A DNA stretch of 64,000 nucleotides from NCBI GenBank assembly GCA_037693485.1, contig CM075351.1, positions 74,302,001 through 74,366,000 of the forward strand, given 5' to 3'. Of this stretch, positions 12,101-23,298 are shown in pieces (the first letter of the stretch is position 1; each line of letters opens with the position of its first letter). The translations under genes were made by a program, and so were the position numbers. The notes under the pieces are model-generated. The model ran no database searches, was not told where the DNA came from, and saw only the letters and a list, made by a program, of their open reading frames with translations. The DNA is from Kitagawia praeruptora (lineage: Eukaryota > Streptophyta > Magnoliopsida > Apiales > Apiaceae).

Positions 12101-12297
12101 GATATTACTCCCGATCCAAACATATACTCTGGAGATTTCACCTCATTCGAGAGATAAATGAAAAGGGTGATATACACATATGTAAAGTACACACAAATGA
12201 TAACATAGCAGACTCACTGACCAAAGGCTTGTCGCAGCAGAAGCACGACGGTCACACTAGTTCCATGGGTATTAGATACATGGGTGATTGGCTCTAG
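9186..12297 (+). pseudogene. Copia C1 pol (protease, integrase, RT, RNase H), broken
   Basis: The domains run in copia order. Protease is SWVLDTGCASHIC (DTG site, about 9247). Integrase has the HHCC region HCRLGHINEKHI...CESCLLGK, then HSDVCGP, SDRGGEYLS and TPQWNGVSERRNRTLL as DDE core. RT has RLVAKGFKQIHGIDYDETFS and YIDDILLMG. RNase H has SYTDASFQIDRDD, MEAEYIAACEAAKED and YCDDNGAIAQAKEPR. Lesions: a frameshift near 9450-9500; TAA 11048-11050 just before MDVKTPFLNG, where Gln is usual; TAG 11867-11869; then a shifted patch with further stops to about 11945. The final segment, 11947-12297, is open. The polyprotein would carry out maturation, reverse transcription and integration, but not from this copy. 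Confidence 0.93.
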
Positions 12298-12299
12298 TG

Positions 12300-12311
12300 C
12301 AATTGGGAGAT
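12300..12311 (+). other. Polypurine tract of copia C1
   Basis: CAATTGGGAGAT lies immediately before the 3' LTR start TGTTAGTG. This is the site for plus-strand priming in reverse transcription and marks the 3' LTR boundary. Confidence 0.8.
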
Positions 12312-13843
12312 TGTTAGTGTAGGTGCCCTAGAGGCAATACATTGTTTATTTTGATAAACCTTTATGTCATTTGATTATTTAATAAATGTATTTATTATGA
12401 CTTTAATTACTGCGATATATTTGTTAGCATAATAAATGTCCTTAGAATAATGATACACATTATATAGTTTAAGTATTTAACTTGAACTTGAGATTATATA
12501 ATATATCATATTCTTAAAGGTCCCTAGTCGAGTATTATTATATAGGACAATAATAATACATAAATAGACTAGTATGTTGTTGACTGATAACCACATCTCA
12601 TTGGTTATAAGTATGGAGATACTAAAGTCAAAACATAGGTACATGTAAGGGTACATGGCACTGGACAGACCCACCGTGAGATTCTTCATGTTAATAAAGT
12701 CATAAGAAAGACTCACAGTGATAATGGTGTAATGATCCTTTGACTTGAGATCATTATATTTCTATACGAGGATAATATACTTTGACTACATTAAAAGTTA
12801 CATTTGACCGGGTGATGATAAAAGTGGACATCGGGTATATTGTGAATCGTATGAGAAATATGAATGATAGATAAAGGATTTAACCCTCCTATCAGATAGG
12901 AGAGATATTATTGGCCTCTTGATTGAGTGAGACTATAAAATGCATGGCCGTGCTCAAATAGTGATTTGTTTTAATAGTCTACTCATGGATCAAGTAAACC
13001 CGGATTAAATTATGAAGAGGATGACATGAAACATGCCTCGAGTTTAATCTATAATATTTGGTTAAAGGGATTATATTACACGGGAACATTAATCACAAAA
13101 GGTTTTATCGAATCACGATTTAATTATTATTTAATTGGGTAGCAATGATGTATTACTAGATGCCGCTCATTGTTTATAATTTTATTAGAGAATAAAATTA
13201 TTGCCAATTAAATGATAGCCTACAGGGTTACACACATAGAACATTTTAAGGAAGAATTAATTTAAATTATGAATTTAAATTAATTAAATGATTAGTTGTA
13301 TTTTATTATATTAATTAAGTGGGACTTAATTAAGATATAATAAAATACAAATGAGATATGATTTTAATAATTAAGTATGACTTAATTATTATTTATTTAA
13401 ATAATAGGATTTGATTCTATTATTTAATTAATCAAACTTGGGCTAGGTTTTTAGTTGGGCTTTTACCTTACACTATCATATAAATATATGATGATAGGTA
13501 AAGAAGGTAATTTTTTTTTGTACGACAAAAATAATCCCCAGCCGCTTGAACCAAAACCTAAAAAGAAGATCTCATATTTTCATTGGAGGCTAGTACCTCC
13601 CTTCCAATCAAGAATCGTTCTTGGAGTGTTCGTGTGGATACCGTAGAGGAGGCTTCGAAGAGGAGCACTCAACGATCGTGAAAGCTTGGATCTCCATTAG
13701 ACATACAATCGTAAAGCTTCTTTATGGTAAATCATCAATCTCCGAATTAAATATCATGTTTTTGCATGGATCCTGCGGTAGGGTTTCGATAATTATTGTT
13801 TTTGTTTTAATTTTCCGCTGCGTTTGATGCTCGAAACCCTTCA
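12312..13843 (+). repeat. 3' LTR of copia C1
   Basis: It is a 1,532-bp copy of 4640-6171 in the same orientation, starting TGTTAGTGTAGG and ending CCCTTCA. It is followed by a run of A, as is the sequence before the 5' LTR. Confidence 0.95.
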
Positions 13844-13850
13844 AAAAAAA

Positions 13851-14147
13851 GTAAGGGTATAATTAAGTAAGGGTAAATAAGTAAAATCAACAGGTACCAA
13901 CCAACCAACCAAACTTTTAATGTTTCGACTTTTATATAATAGTATAGATTACGTTATATAATATTAAAATATCCTTACTCGATCATTATGTTATAGGTAG
14001 TCATATATAATTTAACATCTTCGTTTAATATATATAATTTTGTTTATAATATTACATTATATTCAACTATGCATTTTGTTTATTTATTTAATCGATAACT
14101 TATAAAGTCTAAATCTAGCATATCGGTTAATTCTAATTTTTTTATAC

Positions 14148-14191
<44 letters not shown>

Positions 14192-15248
14192 CCTAGTATC
14201 AATCGTATTAAGGGTCTGTTTAGTATTGATATTTTAGATCGCAACAATAGTTTTTTAGAAAATTTGATTCAAGAATATTAATTTTTCACAGTAGAAATTT
14301 TTGTAGACAACAATTTTAGGTAAAGGAATCAAACCCCAATAATTTCCTATAAAATAGGATATAAACAAAAACTGAAAAAAACATAATTTATTCAGTGATT
14401 CTGAATTTAAATTAATTTATATTTAGAGGTCATAAATTCAATTCCCTTGATAAGACCAGAAAATCATGTCGTGTTTCCCTATATTCTGTATCAGATGTTC
14501 TAATTCGATGGTAGATAAACTCATGTTGTCTTGTGTACCATGTGTATAACATAGATAATTTACGCATATTTTGTTTTCACGGCATATCCATAATATAGAT
14601 AAAAATATTATTGTATTATAACTTCATATAACTATCATTCTAATTTTAGAACTTTTTTTTTTCAATTATTTTCTTTTGTAGTTGGTTAAACACTTCTATC
14701 TTAAATTTAAAATTGAAATTATTGTGATAGCATGATAGTCGTGTAATGCACGACCTGCATTTTAAATATAATAATTTTATATACACATATTTTCTTATGA
14801 AATTATCACTATTATGATTATGAGCTAATTATATCCTTATATATAATAAGCATAAGAGAGATATTATCCATAATTTTGGTTTGTCTTTTTGTTTAGTCAC
14901 TGCACTACCAAAATAATCTCAATCGTCGAATTTAATATTTTTAAAAATAGAAGATCAAGATTATATCATATTAAAAAGAAAATTATAATCTAAAAAGAAT
15001 ATAATTAAAAAAGTTTGTATTTGAATTGAATTTTAAAAAGAAAATTGTAATATAAAAAGAATATAATTAAAAAGGATATAATTGAATTTTATTTATTATT
15101 TCATTAATATTAAAAATAAATCATATTTACTATTTGGTCTCTATCTTGAGATCTAAAAATCAGATTTGGATGATTTTACGACCCACGCGAAACTCACAAA
15201 ATTATCTTTAAATTAGTGATGATTTAACAATTATCATCGAAATAAAAA
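13851..15248. other. AT-rich spacer without recognisable genes
   Basis: Apart from the TA run at 14149-14188 this is AT-rich DNA with stops in all frames. A short stretch at about 13900-13940 (CCAAACTTTTAATGTTTCG) resembles 3905-3935 on the other side of C1. A hAT-like start (GGGTCTGTTTAGT, 14214) is visible but has no partner end. Confidence 0.6.
14149..14188. repeat. (TA)n microsatellite
   Basis: About 20 uninterrupted TA units. Such runs change length quickly and can form cruciforms. Confidence 0.95.
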
Positions 15249-16889
15249 TGATAAGTGGATTTTATATCCACTTGAATCACTTCAATTCGGCTTAAATTGA
15301 TCGTCTTGGACTCAAGTTTGTTGTAGTTTTGATGTGTTTTGTTTAAGTGTGCAGGTTTGCAAGAATGTCGATTAGGGTTAATGTTTTTGTCAATCTTGGA
15401 GTTAAATTTGAGCATTTGAATGAAAGATGGTGTATTTCCCTAGGCTACCATGAGGATTCACGCTCAAGAATTGAAGAAAGGGAAGTGGCAAAAGAATCGG
15501 AAGAGAAAACGGACGAGGAATGAGCAAATTGTGGAAAATTCGGATGGTTGCGCAGTCTACACTGTTTTGGCCATATATGGAGTTCTAGAAGTCCGTTTTC
15601 AGCGATTTTACTGTCCACGCGAAGCTTGGGAAATTTTCTTGAAGTCTAAAGCAAACCAACAGAATGTTTGTGCGCTAACAATGCACAAATACGTGCTGAG
15701 AGCGCACAAAATAGAAGCTACGCGCTGAGAGCGCATAAACGCGCGCTGAGAGCGCACGATGCTGTCAGAAAATTCCTGAAATTCCGATTTTGCCCTTTTT
15801 CGAAATTAAATTATATTCATAATCTTTTTCTTGTTGAACAAGACTTTTAGGGCCTATTTAAACACGTTGTAACATTGTAATTGTATCAATTAATAATTAT
15901 AGCATAGATTTGCAACGGAGAAAAGGAGAGAAGGATTCAACGCTCGTGACAAGCAACGGATCTAGATCTACTTCATCTTTTGCATTCTTTTCTTAGGCGT
16001 TATTCTGGATTCTAAATTTGTTTTCTTAACTCTTTGTTCTATTAATATTATTACTTCTTTTATTCATATCTTGTTCCATAACATGGTTTCATCAGATCCC
16101 ATGATGATGAGCGGTTCGATTATGTACTAATCGTTGTCATGGGATTCTAACGGATTTATTTATGGATCTTAGTATCTTGATGCTTTAAAGATCTGTGTGT
16201 GATGTATATCTGATATCCTCATATGGTTATGCTTAATTGATAGATGCGTCGTGAACATTTAATTTGTTAATCTCTTGTGAAGTGAAAGTGGATCTTGAGA
16301 TTTAGAACTTGCCATGCTAGCATAGGTTCATAATTGTTTATCAATATGATTCGTAGTGTGAGATGAAAATACTTATACTACCCTGTGTGATCTTTTTGGA
16401 TAACTTGTTCGTCAACCATTATGTTTTTGAATTCTATAGACATATAGGGTCTAAGCATAATTGGTGTTTATTCATCTTCTATCTCTTTTGTGGATGTATG
16501 GGTAGTTTGGTATACGTATGCTGACAGGTAGCGTGTACTTGTCTCGTGTTATTCGATCAGATATCATAATCATTGCATATAGTGATTAAAGGCGTTAGAT
16601 CTAAGTGAAGTATTTAATGAAGTTAGGATCCCATGTTTATTCTCATATAAGTAATTCGAATTTAATTCCCGTTAGTAAATTAATTCTTAGTTGATCATTT
16701 GCATCTTAGTTTAATTTAGATAACTAAAACCCTTAATTTATTAATTGTCTTAGAAGTGAATAAAAACCATACATTATTGCATAGTTGCATGAACTGAATT
16801 GAAACCTAAACCAGATCTCTGTGGGAACGAACTCAACTTTATTCTATATTACTTGTGACCACGTACGCTTGGGTGATTTAGTGCAAACA
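15249..16889 (+). repeat. LTR A of the Athila/Tat-like element
   Basis: It starts TGATAAGTGGATTTTATATCC and ends GATTTAGTGCAAACA. It matches LTR C almost base for base and LTR B (reverse) less closely. Near 15697-15757 it contains three copies of a CGCTGAGAGCGCA motif. The sequence after it reads AAGTTTTTGGGGTGG instead of the TTTTTGGCGCCGC primer site seen beside LTR B, so the internal deletion begins right at the LTR edge. Confidence 0.92.
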
Positions 16890-17400
16890 AGTTTTTGGGG
16901 TGGTTTGGGGATAAGTAGTTGTTTGTAGTAGTTATTGTGTTCATGTAGGATATCATGCTTTGCATTTTAGTTGTAATTCATGCATGTGTTGTTCATGTTC
17001 TTATCATATGAATCCATAGTAGTTTGCATTTGCACCCATGCTTGATAGGAATTTTGTGTTGTTGACGCTTTTGATTGAGAAGTTATATGCTTTGTTCTTG
17101 TGCACACACATACACTAGTGAGTTGAAGCTAGTAAACTTATTGAATGTTGTGAGTAATTAAAAGGACATGAATATGTGCAAGTTGATTTAGTTTGCATGC
17201 TTTGAATACAAGTAGGTGCATTAGAGAGATTTTTGCTTGGGATTGAGTATGTTTTTCCACCAAGTGAGCTTTTGAGCCTTATTGCATATTTGTTGCAATT
17301 TATTCATTTGCTTGAGTGTCCACGGATTGTTTGCATTGCTAGCAGTTGTTTGAGGTCTTTCTTGAAACGCATGACATTATTTGACGATTAAAGTGATAAA
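16890..17400 (+). repeat. 3'UTR-like arm of the composite element, inverted copy at 18030-18470
   Basis: Many blocks here recur in reverse complement at about 18030-18470, for example GCATTTGCACCCATGCTTGA, CTTGTTCTTGTGCACACACA and GTTTTTCCACCAAGTGAG. In the minus-strand copy this sequence lies downstream of the extra ORF, so it is the retroelement's 3' untranslated region. Here it joins directly to LTR A, with everything between deleted. Confidence 0.85.
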
Positions 17401-18029
17401 GGCATTTAGGAATAACCACATATTTTCCCATATTACCACACCATATTTACATGATCAATTAGTTAACCCATTGAGCTTAATCCTATTTTTTTGGTGACAT
17501 ACCACATAAAATCAAACTACAAATTATAGACATACTATTTCGGTGACATACCAAACTACAAATTATACCCCTTTCGCTTATTATAGTATAGAGTATAGTA
17601 TTGATAGATAGATAGTATAAATATGGACCATTGAGTCATTTAACATAAAAATGTATAAATGGATTCCAACAATTCTCTTTTAAGTCTATTTACTTGTTTT
17701 CAGTTTATTATCTTATTCTTTCAACGACTATTTGTCCAATAAGTACTTCACTTTACTGCATTCCATTTCCAACAACTCTATTTCAAAAATTTTCTTTTCT
17801 AATAACACCAAATCTTCACTACAAATATATTGTAAAATCTCTCTTCACTTATTTGAAAAAGATATTACATTCTCATCAAAATGTTTTTCGATTTGATTAA
17901 TGGTAAAGAAAATGTAATAAAAGGAGGGAGGGAGGGAGGAAAAAGCTTAATAGTTGTAACAAAAGAAGGGAAGTGATAGATTTTTGTTCTTTGGTATGTC
18001 TATTATACTCTATAATAGTATGTCTTCAA
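17401..18029. other. Loop between the inverted arms, no gene seen
   Basis: About 0.6 kb of AT-rich sequence separates the arms. It holds short inverted matches around GACATACCAAA (17541 and 17985 region), a GATAGATAGATA run near 17603 and a GGAGGGAGGGAGGGAGG run near 17923. A MITE or a target fragment trapped in the rearrangement is possible, but no terminal repeats prove it. Confidence 0.4.
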
Positions 18030-18516
18030 AGCCTGTTGTCAAACGAATAAATTTCAAAAAATATGCAATATGGCTCAAAAACTCACTTGGTGGAAAAACA
18101 TACTCAATCCCAAGCAAAAATCTCTCTAATGCACCTACTTGTATTCAAAGCATGCAAACTAAATCAACTTGCACATATTCATGTCCTTTTAATTACTCAC
18201 AACATTCAATAAGTCTATTAGCTTCAACTTACTAGTGTATGTGTGTGCACAAGAACAAGGCATATCACTTCTCAATCAAAAAGCGTCAACAACATAAAAT
18301 TCCTATCAAGCATGGGTGCAAATGCAAACTACTATGGATTCACATAATCATAACACGAACAAAACATGCATGAATTACAACTAAAATGCAAACATGATAT
18401 CCTATATGAACACAATAACTACTGCAACAACTACTTATCCCTCGAACACCCCAAAACTTGAAAGATTCAATGTCCGCATTGAATTGAAGTAAATACAAGG
18501 GATAGTGAAAACATAC

Positions 18517-19522
18517 CTAACCATCGGAACTATCACCCTCCTCGGGTGAATCTGGTGGAGGATACGGAGTATGAGCTCCATAGACTGGCCACTGAACCTG
18601 AATACCTGCATTACTCAATGCCATAGCCATATCTTCTGCATACTCACGGTTACTAGTATGTATAGCATCAATACGCCTATACAGGCATCTAAAGTGTGCA
18701 TCCAAAGCTCTCGGGAGTTTCGAAACCCGTGGTGGAGCGCCCGCTCCCTGACCACTAGTACCAGCACCACTAACATCATAACCTAGTCCTCTAGGATGTG
18801 GAACTCCGCCTACCCATGTAACACCACTAACCATACACAAACCAACTATAATAGAAGCATGTGGCATCGACAACTGGGTAGCAGACTTCAAAAACCTGAG
18901 GATATTCTTTTGAATAATATGGCTGACGTCAATATATTTCCCCTTTAGAATCCCCCAAAGAATAATAGCTCTGTCAGCTGTTAATTCACCCGTATGTGTA
19001 GTAGGCATAATATTTGCACAAAGGAACATGTACCATGCTCGTGCAAACCTATTCATCGAAGAAAGCCGAAAAAGTAAGTGGCTCAGTAGTACCAATCTTG
19101 TATTTCCAAACTGTACCTGAAATGCAAAGTTCAAGAATAATCGCCTCCATGTCCACATTGCCGCTAGTCATTAACACCCAATCTTCATCACCATTCTGCT
19201 TAGGTGGTTGTCCCAAAATCGAACTAATAGCATCTGGCCTATAATCCACCCTCTTTCCTCGAACCACACATACCCCATCCTGATCATCTTTAGCATTTGC
19301 ATAAAATTCCCGTACCACATTCATCGGAACCGGAAAAGGTTTCTTACATATCTCTCCCCATCTCAACTCACCAATCATCTCAACCAACCCAATATGAGTC
19401 CTTGGCAAAAACCCCCTTTCTTTAGCAATCGGCCTCGTCAACAACCGATTAAATTCAACCTCCGCCGTCGAAGACAAAAATTTTGCAACACTAGCACTAA
19501 TTCTCCCATATTTAGGAGCCAT
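18517..19522 (-). pseudogene. Extra ORF of the Athila/Tat-like element (putative plant transposon protein domain)
   Basis: On the minus strand ATG at 19520-19522 starts MAPKYGRISASVAKFLSS. Conserved-looking stretches are LLTRPIAKERGFLP, VDYRPDAISSILGQPP and, after a frameshift at about 19070-19150, RAWYMFLCANIMPTTHTGEL and ERGKYIDV-like sequence near the centre. The pattern matches the domain annotated in databases as putative plant transposon protein, found in the additional ORFs of Athila/Tat elements; I know it by wording, not by search. The tail is Pro/Ser/Gly-rich and ends EEGDSSDG. The function of this ORF class is unknown. The frameshift makes this copy defective. Confidence 0.65.
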
Positions 19523-19959
19523 AACAATCAAAACCCCACTCAACAATAACACCACCAACAATCACCAAGCAATAACGCACCAAAAGTACCCAAATAACAA
19601 GACTCATACAAAACCCCAAATTTACAAGAACACAAATTCGTAATAAAAATAAGATTAGAGGAGAGATATACCAACTACGAATCAAAGAGGTGAACTTGTA
19701 ATAAACTCCCCCAAACTTGAAGTATTCTTGAACTTGAATTTTTAGAGATGTAGAGGAAGAATTGGGTTTGTATGTATAGGTGTGTGTATTTATAATGTAG
19801 TGATATGATGAATTTAAATTTGAATGTGTATAGGAGAGATTTGAGAGGGTATGAAATTGATGTAGGATAGAAATAGGATTTAGGGTATAGGAATTAGAAT
19901 ATAAATTGGGATTGGTTTTGTGAGAGAAAGCGCAATTTTTGGGTAAAAAATAAAATTGG

Positions 19960-20165
19960 GAGGGGTGTAACGCAGGTGCAGGCTGCGTTACCGGCGCGTA
20001 GCACGCGAAACATACGGAAAATGCAGGCGCAGCCTGCGTTACTGGGTGAGTAGACTGCGGGAGTTCCAGGAAGCGCAGGCGCTGCCTGCGTGACAGGGCC
20101 GCAACGCGCGCGACATGCAGGAGACGCAGGCGCTGCCTGCGTGACAGGTGAGCTGCCTGCTTTTT
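19960..20165. repeat. GC-rich block with repeated CAGGCGCTGCCTGCGTGAC motif
   Basis: In otherwise AT-rich DNA this block has about four copies of a 19-bp motif (near 19973, 20023, 20078 and 20126), varying between CAGG[CT]GCAGGCTGCGTTAC and CAGGCGCTGCCTGCGTGAC forms. Each unit is nearly self-complementary, so both strands can fold. It lies between the protease and the extra ORF of the minus-strand copy, where RT and integrase are missing. Open frames across it are repeat artefacts. Confidence 0.75.
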
Positions 20166-20241
20166 TTTTTCTACACTAATGCGTGGGTTGCCTCCCATGA
20201 AGCGCTTCTTTAACGTCAATAGCTTGACGTTCTTCCAAAAT

Positions 20242-21093
20242 TCATGGCGATTTCAAAAGAATAATTGAACCGTCCTCAACAGAAAGACCATTCATACGAA
20301 CGTTGACATCTTGTTTGCTTGCTTTCCACAAATATCTCCCGTCAGACTTCAACTTGATTTTACTACCCAACGACCTAATCTTCTTCTTTTTCTTCTTCAC
20401 ACCTCTAAGGTGCTTCTTCGACTCAAATGGCTGAACAAAACTTTTTTCTTCCTTGTCATCAGTTTTCCACCTTCGCAACACGTTATCATGCCCCTCTTCA
20501 AAAATCACTAGCTCATTATTCAAAAGGATATACCTCAAATGTGGTGGAAGTTTCCCAAGATTTACACTCGAGAGATCTCGAATTGAAGAACTGTCAATGG
20601 AATCACTGATGTGATGCTTTAGCACGTGCATGTCATACTTTTCGCTCAATAACTGATCAAACTTCTTTCTCTGACCCGTATCAACTATTTCCACACTGCA
20701 ACACTCTTCATCCTCTGTCGGAAATTTCATGGCCTTGAATACATTAAAGGTGACATTCTGATCTTGCACCCTCATGGTAAGCTCTCCTTTTTGCACATCG
20801 ATTAATGTCCTACCCGTAGCTAAGAACGGTCTTCCCAAGATTATGGGAATCTTCTTATCTTCCTCGAAATCCAAGATAACAAAATCAGCCGGGAAGATGA
20901 GCTTATCAACTTTCACTAAGACATCCTCCACAATGCCTCTAGGATATGTGATTGATCGATCAGCCAATTGCAAAGAGATGTTAGTTGGCTTTGGCTCCGG
21001 TAGCCCAAGTTGCATGTATACCGACAAAGGCATAAGATTTATGCTAGCTCCCAAGTCACACAAGCACTTGCTGAAAAAAAGGTTACCAATAGT
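20242..21093 (-). pseudogene. Athila/Tat-like aspartic protease region, split by a CACTA insertion
   Basis: The minus-strand frame reads TIGNLFFSKCLCDLGASINL, MPLSVYMQLGLPEPKPTNIS, RSITYPRGIVEDVLV, FPADFVILDFEED and IPIILGRPFLATGR: the retropepsin-type protease of plant gypsy elements, with DLGA as the active-site Asp motif and ILGRPFL as the second hallmark. It would cut the polyprotein. The N-terminal side continues at 23299 beyond the CACTA element, joining ...RSFIIPC to TIGNLFF. Downstream of the protease the usual RT is absent and the frame ends at 20242. Confidence 0.88.
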
Positions 21094-22817
21094 CACTACA
21101 ATATAAATCTAAAATATTTTCAGAGATCCCATGTATTATACTTACTAAAAACTTAACTCTACCGAATCTGTGATGCGTGTGGTAATTAGTTTCTTATTAA
21201 CACCACCAGAAGTTTTTAAAAATCACCAAATAAAGAAAGGCTAGAAGTGGTTTCTGTAATAAGCTTAGCAATTTTTTCTTTGTGATTGCTAATTGACTTA
21301 CGCTAATGCATATTTTATCTTTTATTGGTAGAGAAAAAATTATCACCTGTAGTTGTAAGGTAGAATCAGTAGTAGTGGCTATTGCGGTTAAGTGTTTCAC
21401 CTTGTTGCACCTACAAAATTAAAATTCAAGAGAGAGAGATGGCAGAGGAATATATTAAGAATAGTTCTGCCTCACATAGAATCAGAACCATGAATATCTG
21501 TAATAAATTAGAGCGAGGATGTCCGAGAATTTTGGAAAATAGACCAAGCATAAAAATACGCTAATCTAAAGTTACATGTACTAAGAATACGTTTCTTTGA
21601 GCATACTAAAGTAAATTTCTATAATATACATGCTCCAATTATATACATAAGCGACACATTCAGCATATCCTGGAACATTATCATATTATGATTTCATAGC
21701 CAGAGGTTGCATCAAAACTGAGTGGAATAAAAAATATAGAGTAAGCAAATAGTGTTCTACTTATGTAGAGTATAGAGCATGAGGGAAACCTTAATAACTG
21801 TCCAATTTGAGTAAGCATGAGGAGACCATGGATTTAGACTGACAAGCCTCCTTGGTATACCTTTTGGGACATCATTAGCTGGTATGTAAGATACTGCAGT
21901 CCAAGCCAGCACCATGAGCGGCACACCATAATCAGCAATAAAAGTCCATGTAACCAACCTTTAAAACAAATTTGAAAGTCAATAATTGAGAATGCAGAGA
22001 CATTAACAGGGTGTACGTTGAAGTTTTATGTACTTACTAGACCAAATCAAAGATAACAAAAGCTGAGAAGGCTGAACCACAGTTCCTGAGGCCACCAATC
22101 TAACCAGGGTTAAACTTGTTAAACTAGATGCCTCTTATTCATAAACGAGCTCAAACTTTACCAAATTTAGTTTATACCATTTAGAGCTAACTCTATATTA
22201 CATCTCTAGCATATAAAAAAAAAAGGGAAACAGAGTACTTACGATCCAAATAAAAGTACATTTAGTAACATAAAACAACTTACGATCCAAATAAAAGTAA
22301 ATTTAATAACACAAAACAACCAGTGAGAAGATTTACAAAGGAGTAGAATGTAAGTAATTCTATCACTAGAGCTAAACTCATTGATAATACCTTTAAAGTT
22401 AAACTCCTAGATAATATCATCATTTGATATCATGAACAAAATAACACAAACAACTTGAACATAAAAAAAACACTATGGCTAAAATATATAAAAATTGAAA
22501 CAAATTAATTTAACATTTAATTAAACTCTGCTAGACAACTTGATTTAACATAAACATTAACCTAAACATACAAAAACAATGGAAAATACACAAAACTAAA
22601 AAACAAATCTAAAAAGTTAAAAATCCCCAAATTCTAGGGTTTATAAATATGAAATTAACAAGAATTAGGCTATGTAAAGAACTATCAGCTAAAAATTATG
22701 TTTTTCTCTTACTCGTTTGAGACAGAACCACATAACTAGCTTCAAATTCAAATGACAGAAAGAGAATTAGGTTATTTGTTAGGCACATGATAGATAGAGG
22801 TACAAACATTCAGATAA

Positions 22818-22851
<34 letters not shown>

Positions 22852-23295
22852 AGAAAGAGATATGGTGAGAGGAAGAGATAGATTGAGGTAGAGAGAGAGA
22901 ACGAGACTGAGAACACGGGAAAGAAAGAGATACCTGAGAGAGATGAGAGCGAGAGTACTGAGAGAGGTGAGAGCGTGTACGAGTGTATTGACTAAAATGA
23001 GTATTTTGGACTTACCCAAATTATTAACTGGCTAAATATTCCCCCTAAATATTTCACTTTCCCCCCCCAAATATTTTACTTTCCCCCGTTATTTTCAACA
23101 TTTTTGTTAGTGTCTACAGCAACATCATTTTAAGTGTTGGCTTTGCTAACCAAAAATATTTAAGACAACACATATTGAAATGTATTGCAACATCAAAATA
23201 CAATGTTAGCTTACATCAAAATTAAGCATCTAAGGCTACACTTTACACGCCAACACTGATTTTTGGTGTTGGTAAAGACCAATTATGGTGTAGTG
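21094..23295. mobile_element. Non-autonomous CACTA element with captured exon (E2)
   Basis: The left end is CACTACAATATAAATC and the right end, reversed, is CACTACACCATAATTGG. AGT stands on both sides (21091-21093 and 23296-23298), a 3-bp target duplication inside the protease frame. The right subterminal part has CAACACCAAAAAT-like motifs shared with the element at 62411. No transposase is present. Inside are a boron-transporter exon (minus strand), a (TA)n run near 22822-22848 and purine-rich GAGAGA sequence near 22850-22980. At 2,202 bp it must depend on a full element for movement. Confidence 0.88.
21790..21958 (-). pseudogene. Captured exon of a boron transporter (BOR family)
   Basis: The minus strand encodes FIADYGVPLMVLAWTAVSY, IPANDVPKGIPRRL and NPWSPHAYSNWTVIK, a stretch highly characteristic of plant BOR borate exporters (SLC4-like). 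The exon has an AG acceptor to its right (21959-21960) and a GT donor to its left (after TTAAG, 21788-21789), so it was picked up with flanking intron DNA. A second piece near 22050-22110 (RNCGSAFSAFVIF) may be another exon but I cannot place it. BOR proteins export borate across the plasma membrane. Here it is a single exon fragment with no promoter or neighbouring BOR exons. Confidence 0.82.
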
Positions 23296-23298
23296 AGT

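Larger units (their letters stand above)
4640..13843 (+). mobile_element. Full-length Ty1/copia retrotransposon C1, coding-defective
   Basis: Two direct LTRs (4640-6171 and 12312-13843, 1,532 bp each) bound a 6.1-kb interior in the order primer site, 2.2-kb leader, gag, protease, integrase, RT, RNase H, polypurine tract: the Ty1/copia order. Both flanks are runs of A, so an AAAAA target duplication is possible, though a homopolymer cannot prove it. By eye the LTRs differ at about six positions, which implies recent insertion. The interior has stops, frameshifts, a plastid DNA piece and a CACTA-like insert. The RT and RNase H wording resembles the Angela/TAR side of copia; the lineage is not settled. 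Confidence 0.93.

Noticed and set aside
14214..14290. hAT-type element start (GGGTCTGTTTAGT)
   Set aside because: No partner terminus or 8-bp duplication was found.
15450..15850. Short plus-strand frames in LTR A
   Set aside because: They fall in LTR A and change or break in the matching part of LTR C (27150-27450), so they are not conserved.
17920..17945. MITE terminus suggested by GGAGGGAGGGAGGGAGG
   Set aside because: No matching CTCCCTCC terminus or TA pair was found to the left. It may be only a purine run.
19512..20219. 235-codon minus-strand frame
   Set aside because: It spans the GC-rich repeat block and AT-rich spacer, with repeated RRQRLR wording caused by the DNA repeat. It is not a protein family.
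20311..21106. Plus-strand frames opposite the protease
   Set aside because: They are shadows of the minus-strand protease gene.
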